Source: Tubiluchus corallicola (lineage: Eukaryota > Priapulida > Priapulimorpha > Priapulimorphida > Tubiluchidae). From it: 60,000 nucleotides of DNA. The notes below the pieces were generated by a model that had not been told where the DNA came from, ran no database searches, and was given only the letters and a program-made list of their open reading frames with translations. The stretch is taken from assembly GCA_030141605.1 (NCBI GenBank), contig JAQGDQ010000019.1, positions 498,001-558,000 on the forward strand. Reading direction: 5' to 3'. This document shows positions 1 to 11,178 of this stretch, one piece after another (position 1 is the stretch's first letter; every line of letters starts with the position of its first letter). The position numbers were made by a program, and so were the translations under genes.

Positions 1-2266
1 GTGCAACATCGATAGGCAACACAGTAATGCAATGTTAAGTCTACAGCTAATCCTACAGCTACAGTTACTGTTGAAGATTCCAGAACATTCAACTTCCACC
101 CAAGAGCAGTTAATGTTCCAATAGATATGAATATTATACACGTTATTACAAAAATAGCATAGACGCTAATCAGAACATTAAGAGTGGTTATGAAAAGAAC
201 CAGAAAGGCAACGGCTAAGGCAACAGCAATTGCTGTCAAAGTTCCACGACTGAGATTGTGTTGAAGATCATAAAAGTCTAATGTGCTAATGAAAAAGCCA
301 TTCTTCAGACCAGTGGGAGCATTTTTCAGCTGCTCTGAAACCCATGATTCAACATCTTCATAAAATGAATTCATCAACAAGTATTTGTAGGAAAATGAGT
401 ATTTACTTTCAAATTCTAAGATCATTGCCTGGACATCGCCAGTTTTCATTAAGAAGCGAGGACCTGCTACTGATCGACTTGGTCTATACGTTGGTGTAAT
501 CTGAAGAACTGTCATGTAATGTAAAAGGCACTCATCAAAGACACTTTTACTAAATGGGAAAGTTGACTTACGACAACAGTTTCCATTATCAGATCCATCA
601 GGAGCTATGCAAGGCCTATGCATCCACTTGGTAAAATTTTCTAAAAAGCAATCTGTCAAGTGTGGACCAATTGTTGGCTTAAAAAAACTCTGATTACGTA
701 AATGAGTGCAAAAATTGAGTATCCATTTTTGAGACTCTGGTGCCATAATGTCAAATGATTTATCCAATGAAAGAGTTCCTATGCTGTAAGGGTTAAGGTG
801 GTCCCCATTGTCTGTCGCCTCAATACCAAAAATTATTCGAATTGGCAGACCCCATTTGATTTTATTCTCTTCAGTTTTTTCAAACCAAAACATGTCCCTG
901 AATTTCACATCATACAATTCCAGTGGATTCACAGACTGAAAACACTGGAAGTAGTCAACGTCAGGTAAACTTAATTTAGGACGATAAAACACAGCAATGC
1001 AGCCACAGGCAGCCAACCCTATAAACGTACTCAACCACAAGAATCTTAGTTTTATCACAATATAGGGCAAGAACTTGTCAAAAACATGTTTAGAATACTG
1101 ATGTAAACATTTCTGCAATGAGTGGAATGGTTTAGCAACCAGCATTAGATAATAACAGATATGGTCTTTTGATGTGTAAGAGGCAAAATGGCAACATACG
1201 CTAAATGTAGCACACCACTTGTCATGTATGACGATACATGCCGGCAACCACGTCACCATGAAAAAAAAGTTTATTAATACAGCAGTGCCAGCAAAAATGC
1301 TGAAACACTTCAAAGCAGTAATGTTACTTACATAACTGCCATATAAGGCAGCGGCTGTGGTGAGCGAACTGACAAACATGGACAGAGCAGCATGATTAAG
1401 GGTGTCGGAAATTACTTTGTCGAGCAATCCATTATCTTTTTGTCCCTTTGCGCAGGCCCACACTTTTACATAAATGAATACATCATCGGCTCCTACAGCT
1501 ACCACAAGAATGATGGCCAATAAGTTAATAAAGGGAAAAAAGACGAATTCAAAAATCATGCTGTAGAAAAAATAAGCTATAACAATAGAGAATAACATGG
1601 AAAGAGTCATCATAAGTGTAATAAATAATGATCGAGTATACAACCACATGAGTACGACCACACTACCAGAAGCCAAACCTAGATAAACTGTGTCTAATTT
1701 GAGGTATTCTTGAAACAGTTCATATTTTAATCCAAAATGCATAGCCACAGTCGATAGCAAATCATGATGGAGGGCCTCACTAGGAATGCTTTTATAAAAA
1801 TCTTTTACCCCACTTCCTGTTACCATTGGCAAATACATCACTGCATATGTCAGTTGCTCCACTGCAGAAATTGTGTCCAAGAAATAAATGTCTGTAACAT
1901 AATGTAGTACTTCAAACGCTATGCTACATGACCTAGGCACACCACTGCATCCATTTTGGTAACAATCAGCATCCAATGATCCATTGTGGTAGTATTCAGC
2001 GCAAGATATCACAAGAGATTTTAATGAGCTCACATCAGTATTGTCTATATCTATGCAGGATGACTTCCCGCTGTAAGCAGCTACATAATTTGCTAAGGTC
2101 CATGATGGGCAGCACTCATCATTAGTGGCAAGTATGCACACATTGGCAAAGGTTGGCAAAGAACGTAAAAATAAATCGAACTGGCACATGGAAAGCAATG
2201 GGTCTAGAGAAAATAAATCCTCACTACCGGAAACTCCCTGGACAACTATCCGACTGTATTGAACAC
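1..2266 (-). CDS. DISP1: Dispatched homolog (DISP1-like), large exon, 3' end outside the window
   Basis: Dispatched is a 12-TM RND-fold transporter with a sterol-sensing domain; at the plasma membrane of Hedgehog-producing cells it releases cholesterol-modified Hedgehog. The minus strand is open for 755 codons from an acceptor at 2268-2267 to the window edge. Visible in order: a cysteine-rich extracellular region; a sterol-sensing-like membrane block; the TM4 motif GADDVF (codons at 1493-1476, about residues 380-385); the WLPA motif closing that block; a second extracellular domain; and the family signature GWKLNVLESSTVTVAVGLAV followed by DLTLHY, with the TM10 acidic residue at 41-39 (about D864). 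The paired acidic residues in TM4 and TM10 are the family's ion-relay positions. No internal stop or frameshift was seen. About 876 residues of the protein are in view; known Dispatched proteins are roughly 1200-1500, so the C-terminal third is missing. DISP1 rather than DISP2/3 is inferred from the signature and is less certain than the family. Confidence 0.93.
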
Positions 2267-2750
2267 CTGTAACAAGCAAATAAACATAATTATGTACAAT
2301 TATATAAAAAAGTGCAAGACTTAGGCTTATAGCAGGTACTCAGTCGCATTAAATTTCTTTCACAAAAATTATTTATAAGAAATTATCTTTTTTTCTTTAC
2401 TCCGTGTTAAGAAACATCTTTAGTGGAAAATTATCGAGGAAGTTCCTTAACTCAAGACAATGACTGTGGCCAATACGGATTGCAGCTAGGACTAAGTGGA
2501 GCTTCTGGTAGGAAAAGAATGCCTGCCCATGGTCCAGCTTGAAAATGCTGCACTGGAATCTCAGTCAGAATCTAAAGCTTTTCTTAAAACTTTACAAATT
2601 GGCTTTCAAATAAATTGCAATGTGGTCTTATTCAAAGTTGCATTTTCCCATTTTGACAATGTGAAATTGCACGGTAATAATCTATCATTACTTTACTATT
2701 AATCATCTCAGCACAACGTACAAGTGAAATGGGTGTTGGCAGCCTCTGCA

Positions 2751-2758
2751 CTTGTTAC
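2751..2758. repeat. Target site duplication of the hAT element, left copy
   Basis: CTTGTTAC occurs here and again, identically, at 3481-3488 on the other side of the element. Confidence 0.85.
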
Positions 2759-3480
2759 TAGGAGTGAGCATCGAACATTCGAATTTGATTCAAGCAAAGT
2801 TTTTTATTCGAATTTGATTCGAACCTCAAATTATGAGTTCGACTAATTCAGCTCCCCAATTACTTTATTTCTTTGTCATTACAACATTTGAAATATCATG
2901 CTGTCAGAACAATTTAGTTGCAATTTTATGCAGTATGTTTTAACGAGTGATTACTAGTTTTTACCCTAGAACAAAAGCAATACACGTGACCTTTGCGAGC
3001 TGCTGCAAAACGAAAGCAAGTAATGAGAGTGGCAATGTGGTTGGAATCGGCAATCGTCTGTAGTCTGCATTGCCGATCGTATTACAGTAATTTAGAAAAT
3101 ATTTGTTTTGTTAGCATGGCCTGTAGAAGCAAGTACTTATTTGGTATCCTTTAAGTTTGATGACTTATCAGAGACAACTTGCAAGACGTGTGACTAAACA
3201 TACGTTTTAAGACGTGCACACAACTAATCTGAAACGTATCGCTTAAAAAACATTAAGTAGAAATAGATTCATTTGATTACTATAGATTACAGCGATTCTT
3301 AATTTTAGCTACAAAAATGAGTCTACACAAGCAATGCTACACACAAGGCTCTTCATTATTTCAGAACTAAAGTGAGTTTTTTCTGCATTTATTACTTTTA
3401 TTACTGACTCTAAATTCATTCAAATATCTTTAATACCGAATTTGAATATTCGGATTTCTGGCAGTATTTGCTTACTCCTA
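2759..3480. mobile_element. hAT-type non-autonomous element (MITE), complete
   Basis: The element is 722 bp. It begins TAGGAGTGAGCAT and ends TGCTTACTCCTA, imperfect terminal inverted repeats. It is flanked by identical 8-bp direct repeats CTTGTTAC (2751-2758 and 3481-3488), the target duplication length of the hAT superfamily. The left subterminal 90 bp is dense in TTCGAA/GATTCGAA motifs, and a smaller set lies near the right end. No transposase frame is present, so it depended on a transposase encoded elsewhere. It sits inside a Dispatched intron and is probably neutral there. Confidence 0.85.
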
Positions 3481-3771
3481 CTTGTTACAGCTCAACTAAA
3501 CTAAGGAAAATTAGCAGTGGCCAAGCTTGTAAAACTGGGAAAAGTTTTCTAAGGTTGCTTAAAGACAGACGCCATTTTCATTAGTTTAGTACATTCTCTG
3601 AACAGCATTCCACCCACTGCGACATATAGTAACTAATGCTGTCCATGCAAAACTTAGAAATATACAAAATAAATCACAAAATTTAGTTCAAACTCTAAAG
3701 TTTAATAATCCATAACTATTATTACATAGTTTGAAAATCACATACAATAATACCAAACTTAAAATACATAC

Positions 3772-4003
3772 CTGGTGAGCCGTCGCACAGAAAACTTGTA
3801 TGATTTCCATCAGCGCTACGTCGACTGCGCTTAGGCCACCAGGTTGTCTTGTTGATTTCGTGCGATCGGGCAGTAAAAGTATCATGAATAAGCTTTGGCG
3901 GAATGACTGACAGTAGATCATTATTTGTATTACCCGTAGCATCAATAAGGTTTTGGTACGTAATAAGGCGGTTGCTGATTGTTGTGTGCCTGGTCTCAAA
4001 ACC
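3772..4003 (-). CDS. DISP1: Dispatched exon 3: first extracellular loop with furin-type site
   Basis: The exon is bounded by TTTCAG before 4003 and by GTATGT after 3772. It is 232 nt, starts in phase 0 and leaves one base that joins the GT opening the next exon to make glycine. The translation opens GFETRHTTISNRLITYQNL, the conserved Dispatched segment after TM1 (GFE-R-T-I--RL in relatives). At about residues 102-106 it reads KRSRR followed by S, which fits a furin (R-X-[K/R]-R) site. Vertebrate DISP1 is known to be cut by furin in this loop, so cleavage here is a reasonable inference. N-glycosylation sequons (NKT, NHT) lie on both sides of the basic site. The exon ends in a cysteine-containing stretch that runs into the large exon. 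Confidence 0.9.
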
Positions 4004-4874
4004 CTGAAACAGTATCAGTTGCTCTTAGTGTAAGATACGTAAGCCAATCTATAGATTAGTCTATAGGTGTTCTTGGCTTTAAAAAGCAAATGTCAAACAA
4101 AAAATTGTTTGGGTCACGAAACAGAATGCAAGAAAGTGTCTGAGTACATTTCCAGAAAATTTGACCCTTAGAAATAAATTACTCTGTGGTCATATTAAGT
4201 GCAAAATTTTTACAAACATATATAAACATACACAAAGTATATACTATAATTAGCTGCATTTATAAAAGAATTACTTAATAGTTACTGATTTAAGCATACT
4301 ACCATACATTTTTACCATACTAAAAACCACTTTCAAAAAAGTTAATTTTTCCAATAACAAGTTTTAGCTAAAGGGCATAAATATTTAATTCTCAAGGCAG
4401 TATCATTGATCATTTACAGGTACATTACTTCAGTGCATATAATGCATTCTTAACTTTTTGGTATAACATGGCCATGAGATTAACTCATGGTTTGTAACCT
4501 ACAAAACAAGCATAAGTCAGCTGTTTGCACTGTACAAGAACCAAGTCAATACTGGCACCTTTTGCATTCAGATCATAAGAAAGTTAAAAGTACATATATT
4601 CTATAAAAGTACATATATCTGCATTGCTTCTGACCATTTTTGTTTGACAGCTGACAAACTCGTTTTCAGTTCGAATTAGAATTGCCAACGCCAGGAAGCA
4701 TATACAAACTGCTAAAGGAACTGTTTGCAATTACATATTATCATCATTCTGCTACTGCTGCTACCAATCTTAAATCTTTAAACAATGCAGAAATCAGATT
4801 TGTTCGACTCAGAAGACCCACTGACTCAAGGAAGTAAAAATTAGTAGGCAAAATAAAATTCCTAAAATGCTTAC
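4004..4874 (-). other. Dispatched intron 2
   Basis: This is an A+T-rich intron with no coding similarity seen. It contains a short local duplication around 4586-4620 (two copies of a TAAAAGTACATATAT-like unit). Confidence 0.8.
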
Positions 4875-4998
4875 CACAGAAGGATCATCAAACTGAGGCA
4901 ATGAGCGAGCACTAAAGGCAATGACAAGGCACGTAACAGACACCAGCGCCACCACTAGCACCACAACATATGGGTAGTGTGCCAACAGCCGGGAATAA
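4875..4998 (-). CDS. DISP1: Dispatched exon 2: first transmembrane segment
   Basis: The exon is bounded by an acceptor (TTATTATAG before 4998) and a donor (GTAAGC after 4875). It is 124 nt, enters in phase 2 and leaves in phase 0. It reads YSRLLAHYPY, then a hydrophobic helix at about residues 15-35 (VVVLVVALVSVTCLVIAF), then SLPQFDDPSV, which continues in frame into GFETR of the next exon. A short basic/aromatic stretch, TM1, then a (P)xF-DP motif just outside the membrane is the usual Dispatched N-terminal layout. The entry phase matches the upstream start exon exactly, which supports the join. Confidence 0.88.
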
Positions 4999-5693
4999 CT
5001 ATAATAAAAATTTCTCAGGAATTAACAACTAGAACAATTGCTAAATGATGAAATGTAATGCTGATCTGAGCTGTTGCTATGCATTTGTTATGGAAAAAAG
5101 CTCATTTACAAACTATAATCACTAAAAATTCTTTCTAGCTTAACTAGAATTTCTATTTTCTAGTAGTATTTCTATAGTAGTACTTCTACATACTTCTAGT
5201 AGTAGCGCCACTTTAAATGTTTAAAAGGGAAGCTGAAATACCTGATAAGCACATTACTAAGTGGTTAACTAGGCAACAAAAATAAAAACCAAACCTGTTT
5301 TGATTTTTATAGGTACATACACAACAGCAATATAAAGAGAGTCAGCAAAATTAACTTAAACGTTAAACAGGTTCCTAGACGTTATTGTTCTAACTTTAAT
5401 TTTAGTCTAAAATTCCAACATCATTCTGAAAATGCACTTTTTCAAATTGGAGATGCGAGATGGCGATGCAATAAAGAAACATGATGCGCTAAAGGAAGAA
5501 CTCTGGAAAAACTATTAACATCTGCATCTTATACCACTATTATGCATAAACTCAAAAATTAAGTGTAATTGATTCGCTCTCATTCTTCACTGCCATTGTG
5601 TATGTAAATAAAAATTATCACTTGAACACAAATATCAGACAAACAAGAACAAAACGAGATTGTGATAGTGCTCATTTTATGACACACACATAC
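4999..5693 (-). other. Dispatched intron 1
   Basis: This intron lies between the start exon and the TM1 exon. It includes a low-complexity CTAGTAGT/CTTCTA-rich patch at about 5138-5211. No other feature is seen. Confidence 0.6.
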
Positions 5694-5783
5694 CAATTCA
5701 TCCTTGTACAGGATGCACTAGGATGCTGATGAAGACGAAAACACCCGTAATGTCTGGCACACAAACCCTAATACCAGCATCAT
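5694..5783 (-). CDS. DISP1: Dispatched start exon: 5' UTR plus codons 1-3
   Basis: The minus strand carries ATG at 5701-5699 with A at -3, then AAT TG and a donor GTATGTG after 5694. The two leftover bases (phase 2) match the phase needed by the TM1 exon, giving MNCYSRLLAHYPY at the junction. An in-frame TAG lies about 60 nt upstream of the ATG in the same exon, so the start cannot be extended within it. A TTTCAG at 5789-5784 could be an acceptor, which would make this exon 2 of the transcript with a further 5' UTR exon; otherwise it is part of the first exon. The predicted cytoplasmic N-terminus is only about 13 residues, far shorter than in vertebrate DISP1. Alternative upstream starts from another exon are not excluded. 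Confidence 0.6.
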
Positions 5784-8470
5784 CTGAAATTATATGTTAT
5801 ATCAAATAATAAATTATTTCCGTACAATAAGTCAACACATAGAGAGAGGATAGACAAGAACTTACAAGTATCTTACTAAAACGACTATCTTTTCTATTGA
5901 AACAGTACTTTCTCCAGTAAAATGTAACAATTTCTTGTCTCATAAACATGGGTGTAGCTGAGGCCCATTTCACACAAAGCATGCAAGGAAAATGACGCAT
6001 GGATTTGTTGTCAGAAAAATTTCAGAAAAAAATCTATTTTCTGCAATAATGTGCTGCAAGAAAGTTCATTTCACACAAAATCATGCGGTTTTTACACACA
6101 TCCAGCTAACTTCAGCATTCAATGAATTTATAGATTGCAATTTATACTAACTATTATAATTAATAAGTTTAATCAATAGTAGACCTGATCATTTTTAGAT
6201 CAGCCAGTCACCACTTCACAGTTTGTGAAGGTAAACATATAATAATTATATGCACATGTTATTTGTTTTCACTAAAATTTTTACGGAATATAATAATTAC
6301 TGTTGCATTAATAAAAGAGAAAATCGTTTAAATAGTAAAAGGTCCTTTAAAAACTTATATTTTTTACTGACACACGTCAACTGTTGTTTAATTGTTGTTT
6401 GAGAAACAAGAATGCAGTAATTAAGCACAAATTTCAATGTGAAAAATCCTCGTAAAACTGGACAAGCAGCATTTCTACCAAGTGGCACATTTCTTCTAAG
6501 GAGGAAGATGCATAGCTTCTAGTTGGCAGAATAATTATTGATGAGGAATTCCTTATGAGTGAAATGCACCACAGAAAAAAATTTGTTCCATTTTCCTGAG
6601 GAATGCCACAAGGAATTTTTGCTCAAGGAATTTTGAAGCACATCCTCACCGTGAATTGGAGCTAATGGATACAAAGAAGAAATGAAAATAAAAAAAACAA
6701 AAGTGCAATTGCTGAAATGATTATTTAAACCAAACTATCAAACCAATGATTTAAGTTAGCACCTGAAGGGCACTGTACTACTAGGTCTTCTAGGATTACA
6801 TAAATGATACCGGTTTCGCAAGTGCTGACCTGTCCTTACTGGTGTCAGACTTCAATTCACTGCTAAAGCACTTAGCTCTCAGATAACAATCGAAATTTCA
6901 GAACCCCACATGTCGTAAGTAGGCAAGAAATTTAAAATCTGAAATAAAGTAAATAGTAAAAATGTTGATGTACAAAACAATTTATTACAATATAATTTCA
7001 TTAAATTGTGGAAAACAGTTGTAATCTTTGACAGTATTTTCCATAGTTGTCAATGTAAGATACCTTCACAAAATACATGTGCTTACGAAACTTCTGATAT
7101 TTCAAACATTAAACTTAGTGCAATGCTGACAATTACTGCATATTACATGACAGTGCATCACTTATGACTTGCATCTGCCTCATAACCATATAAAAATATA
7201 TTGATGATCAAATGAAAAATGTAAACAAACTGTTAGCTCTGGCACAGACATGCACAAGTGAAAATTGCAACATTTTACCTGAGTACCAAATACTGGCATG
7301 CATTACTTTAAGAACAAAAACTGCATGAAAAGTAAATAAATGGAAGCGCCCATATAGTTAAGACTCAAAATCTATATATAATGTTGTTTAGCATTTTATC
7401 TGTTCACGTGAAAAAGCTAAATTATTTATTTCAAAATTTATAGTTCATGTCCTCGGGATGGGGTAAAGTCCGTAAATCTTCTTTCTAAAGCAAGTACAAT
7501 GGACTCGTGGGGCACTGGAGTATAGGAGCTTGAGTGACCGACCAGGAGTATAATTATAACTATAATAAGTGGTAGAAGTGTCTGTCATTGCGAAAGGTCG
7601 CAGTAGTAAAAAATCAGCAGTGGGCAGTAGATCGAAATGTGTTAATCATTTGTATTAAGATGGGTTTCCGAATTTGTCACTGAATCTCTTAAAAGCTGAT
7701 AGCAAATGCAATAAAAATGATTTACCTAATTAATTTGTTTTACTTTTCTCTCCAAATGTTGCATGTTCAACAGTGCCTCTTCAAAAGACACTGCTTTCTT
7801 CTTACGCTTAACTATTGCATTTGGCTAAAACTTGCACAATTAAAAATTGCAACTCTCACTGACTGCACAGTACAAAACAGTTGTGCAACTAAAACATGTC
7901 TGTGCACCCTCATAGACTTCAGTTTTAGAACTTTTTAGCTGGAACTGCAACTGGAATGGGTAACATGAGCACTGTACACTGTTTACACTGTATGGAATGG
8001 AAGATATTTCTTGACACTGCCTTTGTTTCAAGATCATAAGTGTGCATTTGTTGAATTCACCACATGCAATGAAATCAGAACTTGTTACTATGAAACCTTG
8101 ATTTAGACCTTTAGACAGGGAACTGAAGGTCTACGTATTGCCTTTAGTGAATTCGTCGTGGTTGATTACATAAGAATTGAATTTTGTTTCGATGATATCG
8201 GAACTTAGGTCAGGGATCGGCCAAACTTGAGCCAATATATACCATTTAATTTGTTTCATCAAAGCCTTTCAGTTGATATGCTACAAACTACGTTTTCTCA
8301 ACACTGGCAAAATGTCTGTACCCATCCGCCCAGCTTCGGGATAATTAGCCCATAGCGAAAACTTGTCCAACATCCAAAAGACCCATATTTAGCCATTTGC
8401 AAGAACACGACACCACTTAGCCACTCACAAAATAATATGGTCCTAGTTCAAAAATTGTAGGAGGAGACAG
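5784..8470. other. Non-coding, upstream of the Dispatched start exon
   Basis: A+T-rich sequence with short chance frames only. A promoter for Dispatched must lie somewhere upstream of 5783, but no clear TATA, Inr or CpG-rich block can be picked out. Confidence 0.5.
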
Positions 8471-8474
8471 AGCC

Positions 8475-9110
8475 AAACAAAAAATTACAATTGATGCAAG
8501 GTCACTGTTTGCTATTTCAGTGTCTGAGTCCGTGCTCCAGGTACCTACCATGCAAGTTTCCTGACTCCAACTTGTTTACTTTCCAGTTTTTGACAAAACC
8601 CTGTTTTAACACATTTGCGGATGTCACATGACCTAACCATGCTAATTTTCTAAAAAATGCTTAATGCACATCTACCATGATCACTTTTGGCTACTCTCAC
8701 ATGCAACAACATAGGCTCCTGTCTACTTATGACTTTAATGCTGTAAGAAGAGTTGAATGACAAATCCATTTGTCTTAAATTTTACATTACCACATTTATC
8801 ACTGTGACCCTTGGCCCAGATGTAACTGTTTCCATACTATTCTCCAAAAACCTATTTCAAATGCCTACGCTGCAAGTTTGGTGATTCTAGCACTTTATAC
8901 TTATATAAAGATATTGACATAATCCCATTTTAATATTTTTGCTCATGTCACCTCCCACCTTTCGAAAAGTACATCCACACTAAACCTGGCTACATATGTG
9001 TGCAAAAACAATGGTGACTCCAACACTGTAAAAGGAGTTAAGTGACAAAGCCGTTTGCCCCAATTTTCGCATTTTGGTTCTTATCTCGGGCTCTTAAAGA
9101 ATCCCAGCTT
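8475..9110. repeat. Two diverged tandem copies of a ~300-bp unit
   Basis: Blocks recur in the same order: GCAAGTTT (8552 and 8872); a stretch around CCATTTTAACA / CCATTTTAATA followed by a CATGTCAC-like block; and CTGTAAGAAGAGTTGAATGACAAA near 8740 against CTGTAAAAGGAGTTAAGTGACAAA near 9027 (each a few substitutions apart; sequences abbreviated by block). Spacing is 286-320 bp. The unit resembles nothing I recognise and has no open frame. It looks like an old tandem duplication of a dispersed repeat. Confidence 0.55.
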
Positions 9111-9945
9111 TTTAACATTAGTATTCTACTGCCAAAGATTATTTTCGTTTGAAAAATAAAAAAATCTTTCATAAAAAATCAAACAGAAGACAAAAAAATC
9201 AAAACTAAACAGAACTGACTAAAATTGGGCAAAAGTTTTCATTTCTGGTTTTTACTGTAGAATAAGTCATACAGTAAAAGACGTATCAAACTAGAAACTC
9301 AAAGTAATTATGTGCGAACAGCACTTCTATTACCATCTATTCTATGGTCTATGCCACAGAGGTCGCATAGTTAACCTGAAAAAGAAGGAAACTAGTTTAG
9401 TTAAAAATAATCACACTGCATTCTCATTTTCGAGCTATATTCGATTACAAGTTCATCAACATGGGATGTCTCCGTTTGACATTTACACAATTATGATGAA
9501 AATACATTACATGCATTTAGAGTCAATGTGACTTTCTTTAAATTAGCTTCATCAGTTCAGACATTGTGCCAGAATCTGTTATCCAGTCAGGCAAAATAAC
9601 TGATTCGAGAGTGACTTAGCAGGTAGTGTGAAGAAAGCTAGAATGAAGTAGATTCCAAAGGTTTGCTTATTAAACTCTGTCAAGTGCCACTTGAAGTGCA
9701 TAGTAACCGGTATTTCAAATTTTCCAAATGTCAGTGAGGAAGTTGAAAATGTTGCCTGAGCAGTTAGCCAAGTTGTTAGCAACAAGTGTAAAGATTATTC
9801 TTTGTGACTGCAGAGAGGCTTATCATCAAAAATACACCATAAAAATTACTGCTCAGCGATTATGATACGATGAATGATAATATCGAATACTGTAATATTT
9901 TTATCGCTATCAGTTACATTAAACCCATCAACTGCTCTTAAATGC

Positions 9946-10094
9946 AATTGATGCATTGCAATCTGTAAGCTGAGTGAAAGTTATAATCACCTAATTTACC
10001 CTATGTGAGTGGGCTGCCATCCCTACAGTACACACTAACGTAGTATAACTATGTACTCACAATTGATAACAATTATAGGCCGATATATCGAAAA
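9946..10094 (+). repeat. Diverged direct repeat, copy 1
   Basis: About 150 bp starting near TTGATGCATTGCAATCTGTA and ending near CCGATATATCGAAAA. It recurs in the same orientation at 11179-11313 with scattered substitutions and a small indel. The copies bracket about 1.1 kb that includes the fold-back element at 10205-10673. They could be remnant terminal repeats of a larger element or two copies of a dispersed repeat; no LTR boundaries or target duplication could be fixed. Confidence 0.65.
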
Positions 10095-10204
10095 AAATGA
10101 ATTCACTAAGCCAGCAAGTTCCCGACATGGTTGCCTGCAGTATAAAATTGCTATCGTGATTTTCTAAATGACGATATGTAATACTGACGGTAATAATGGT
10201 GTGC

Positions 10205-10673
10205 GGTAAAAATGGCACAGGAAAAAATGGCACGATAAGAATGTCTCAGTAAAAAACGGCACAAATGGAAAAGTAGGTAAAAATAGCACATGGAAAAAAT
10301 GGCGCATATTGTTTAAATGCAATTGATTTGTATACTAAAACTAGAAATGCATTTAGTAGGAAGCATATCTCTGTGAAACCCGAACTTATTTTAGCCCCCT
10401 ACGCCCGCCTTATTCACACAGCAAATGTCCTGGCAATAAAGTAGTTTTTGCGTAATAAGCTTAACGCTACGACAGACAAAAAAACAACCACCAAACTAAC
10501 AAAAACACAACTTCCTTGGCACAGCAAACAATAACTTAAATTATTAGCTCTATAATAACCTTAAACCTAAACCCATAATTTGCTATGTGTGCCATTTTTT
10601 CTTGTGCCATTTTTACCTGTACCATTTTACCTACTTTTTCACTTATGCCATTTTTTCCTGTGCCATTTTTACC
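10205..10673. mobile_element. Fold-back element with tandem motifs in its arms
   Basis: Arm ends 10205-10232 and 10646-10673 are perfect 28-bp inverted repeats containing GGTAAAAATGGCACAGG. Each arm continues inward with further imperfect copies of a TGGCAC plus poly-A unit (left arm to about 10310, right arm from about 10583). The centre carries a short run resembling telomere-type repeats (CCTTAAACCTAAACCC near 10558). No gene is present; open frames across the right arm are translations of the TGCCATTTTT repeat. A shorter relative lies at 33447-33568. Confidence 0.7.
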
Positions 10674-11178
10674 GTTCTATTTCTTCTTGTGGAATTCCTA
10701 CCTGTGCCAATTTTACGTACATTCCTGACGACATTACTCCTTTTTTTATTCATTTGCTGCTTTAGTTTTCGAGTTTTTATTTCAGTTTTTTAAAGGCGCT
10801 AGATGAGTCTGAAAGAAATGGAATTTTTCCAAGTGCTTAAAGTTAAACGATGCTGACCCAGACGACAAATTCCACTGCCTTCGCAATTTCTTTCACAAGT
10901 GCTTAGAGTTTAAATGTCTGAGGTTGGTGTTTTTTTATTGTGGCACTTGTTTGTTACTATATGCTAGCTGAAGAGGTGAGTGAAAATTGAAAACCCGCTA
11001 CTAGTGTCCTATATCTGTTATTAATTATCAGATACATTAACATTTTGCTTAATATCGGCTTATTTTTACCTGCTTAAAGGTGCTAGACAACTAACCTTCA
11101 GACGACCTCAACTTGCTGCGCTCCATTGTTGAACACTCAAGCCTGGTTAGCCAGTTTGAGCTGATGCAAATTGATGAA

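Larger units (their letters stand above)
2267..3771 (-). other. Dispatched intron 3
   Basis: This intron separates the loop exon from the large exon, with GT at 3771-3770 and AG at 2268-2267. About half of it is one hAT-type element (2759-3480). The remainder is A+T-rich with no coding signal. Confidence 0.85.

Noticed and set aside
3688-3999. A 103-codon minus-strand frame starting MRPGTQQSATAL
   Set aside because: It overlaps the Dispatched loop exon in the wrong frame; the conserved GFETRHTTISNRL frame is the coding one.
10580-10793. Two overlapping hydrophobic frames with PF/FLPVPF-type repeats
   Set aside because: They translate the TGCCATTTTTACC repeat of the fold-back element arm.
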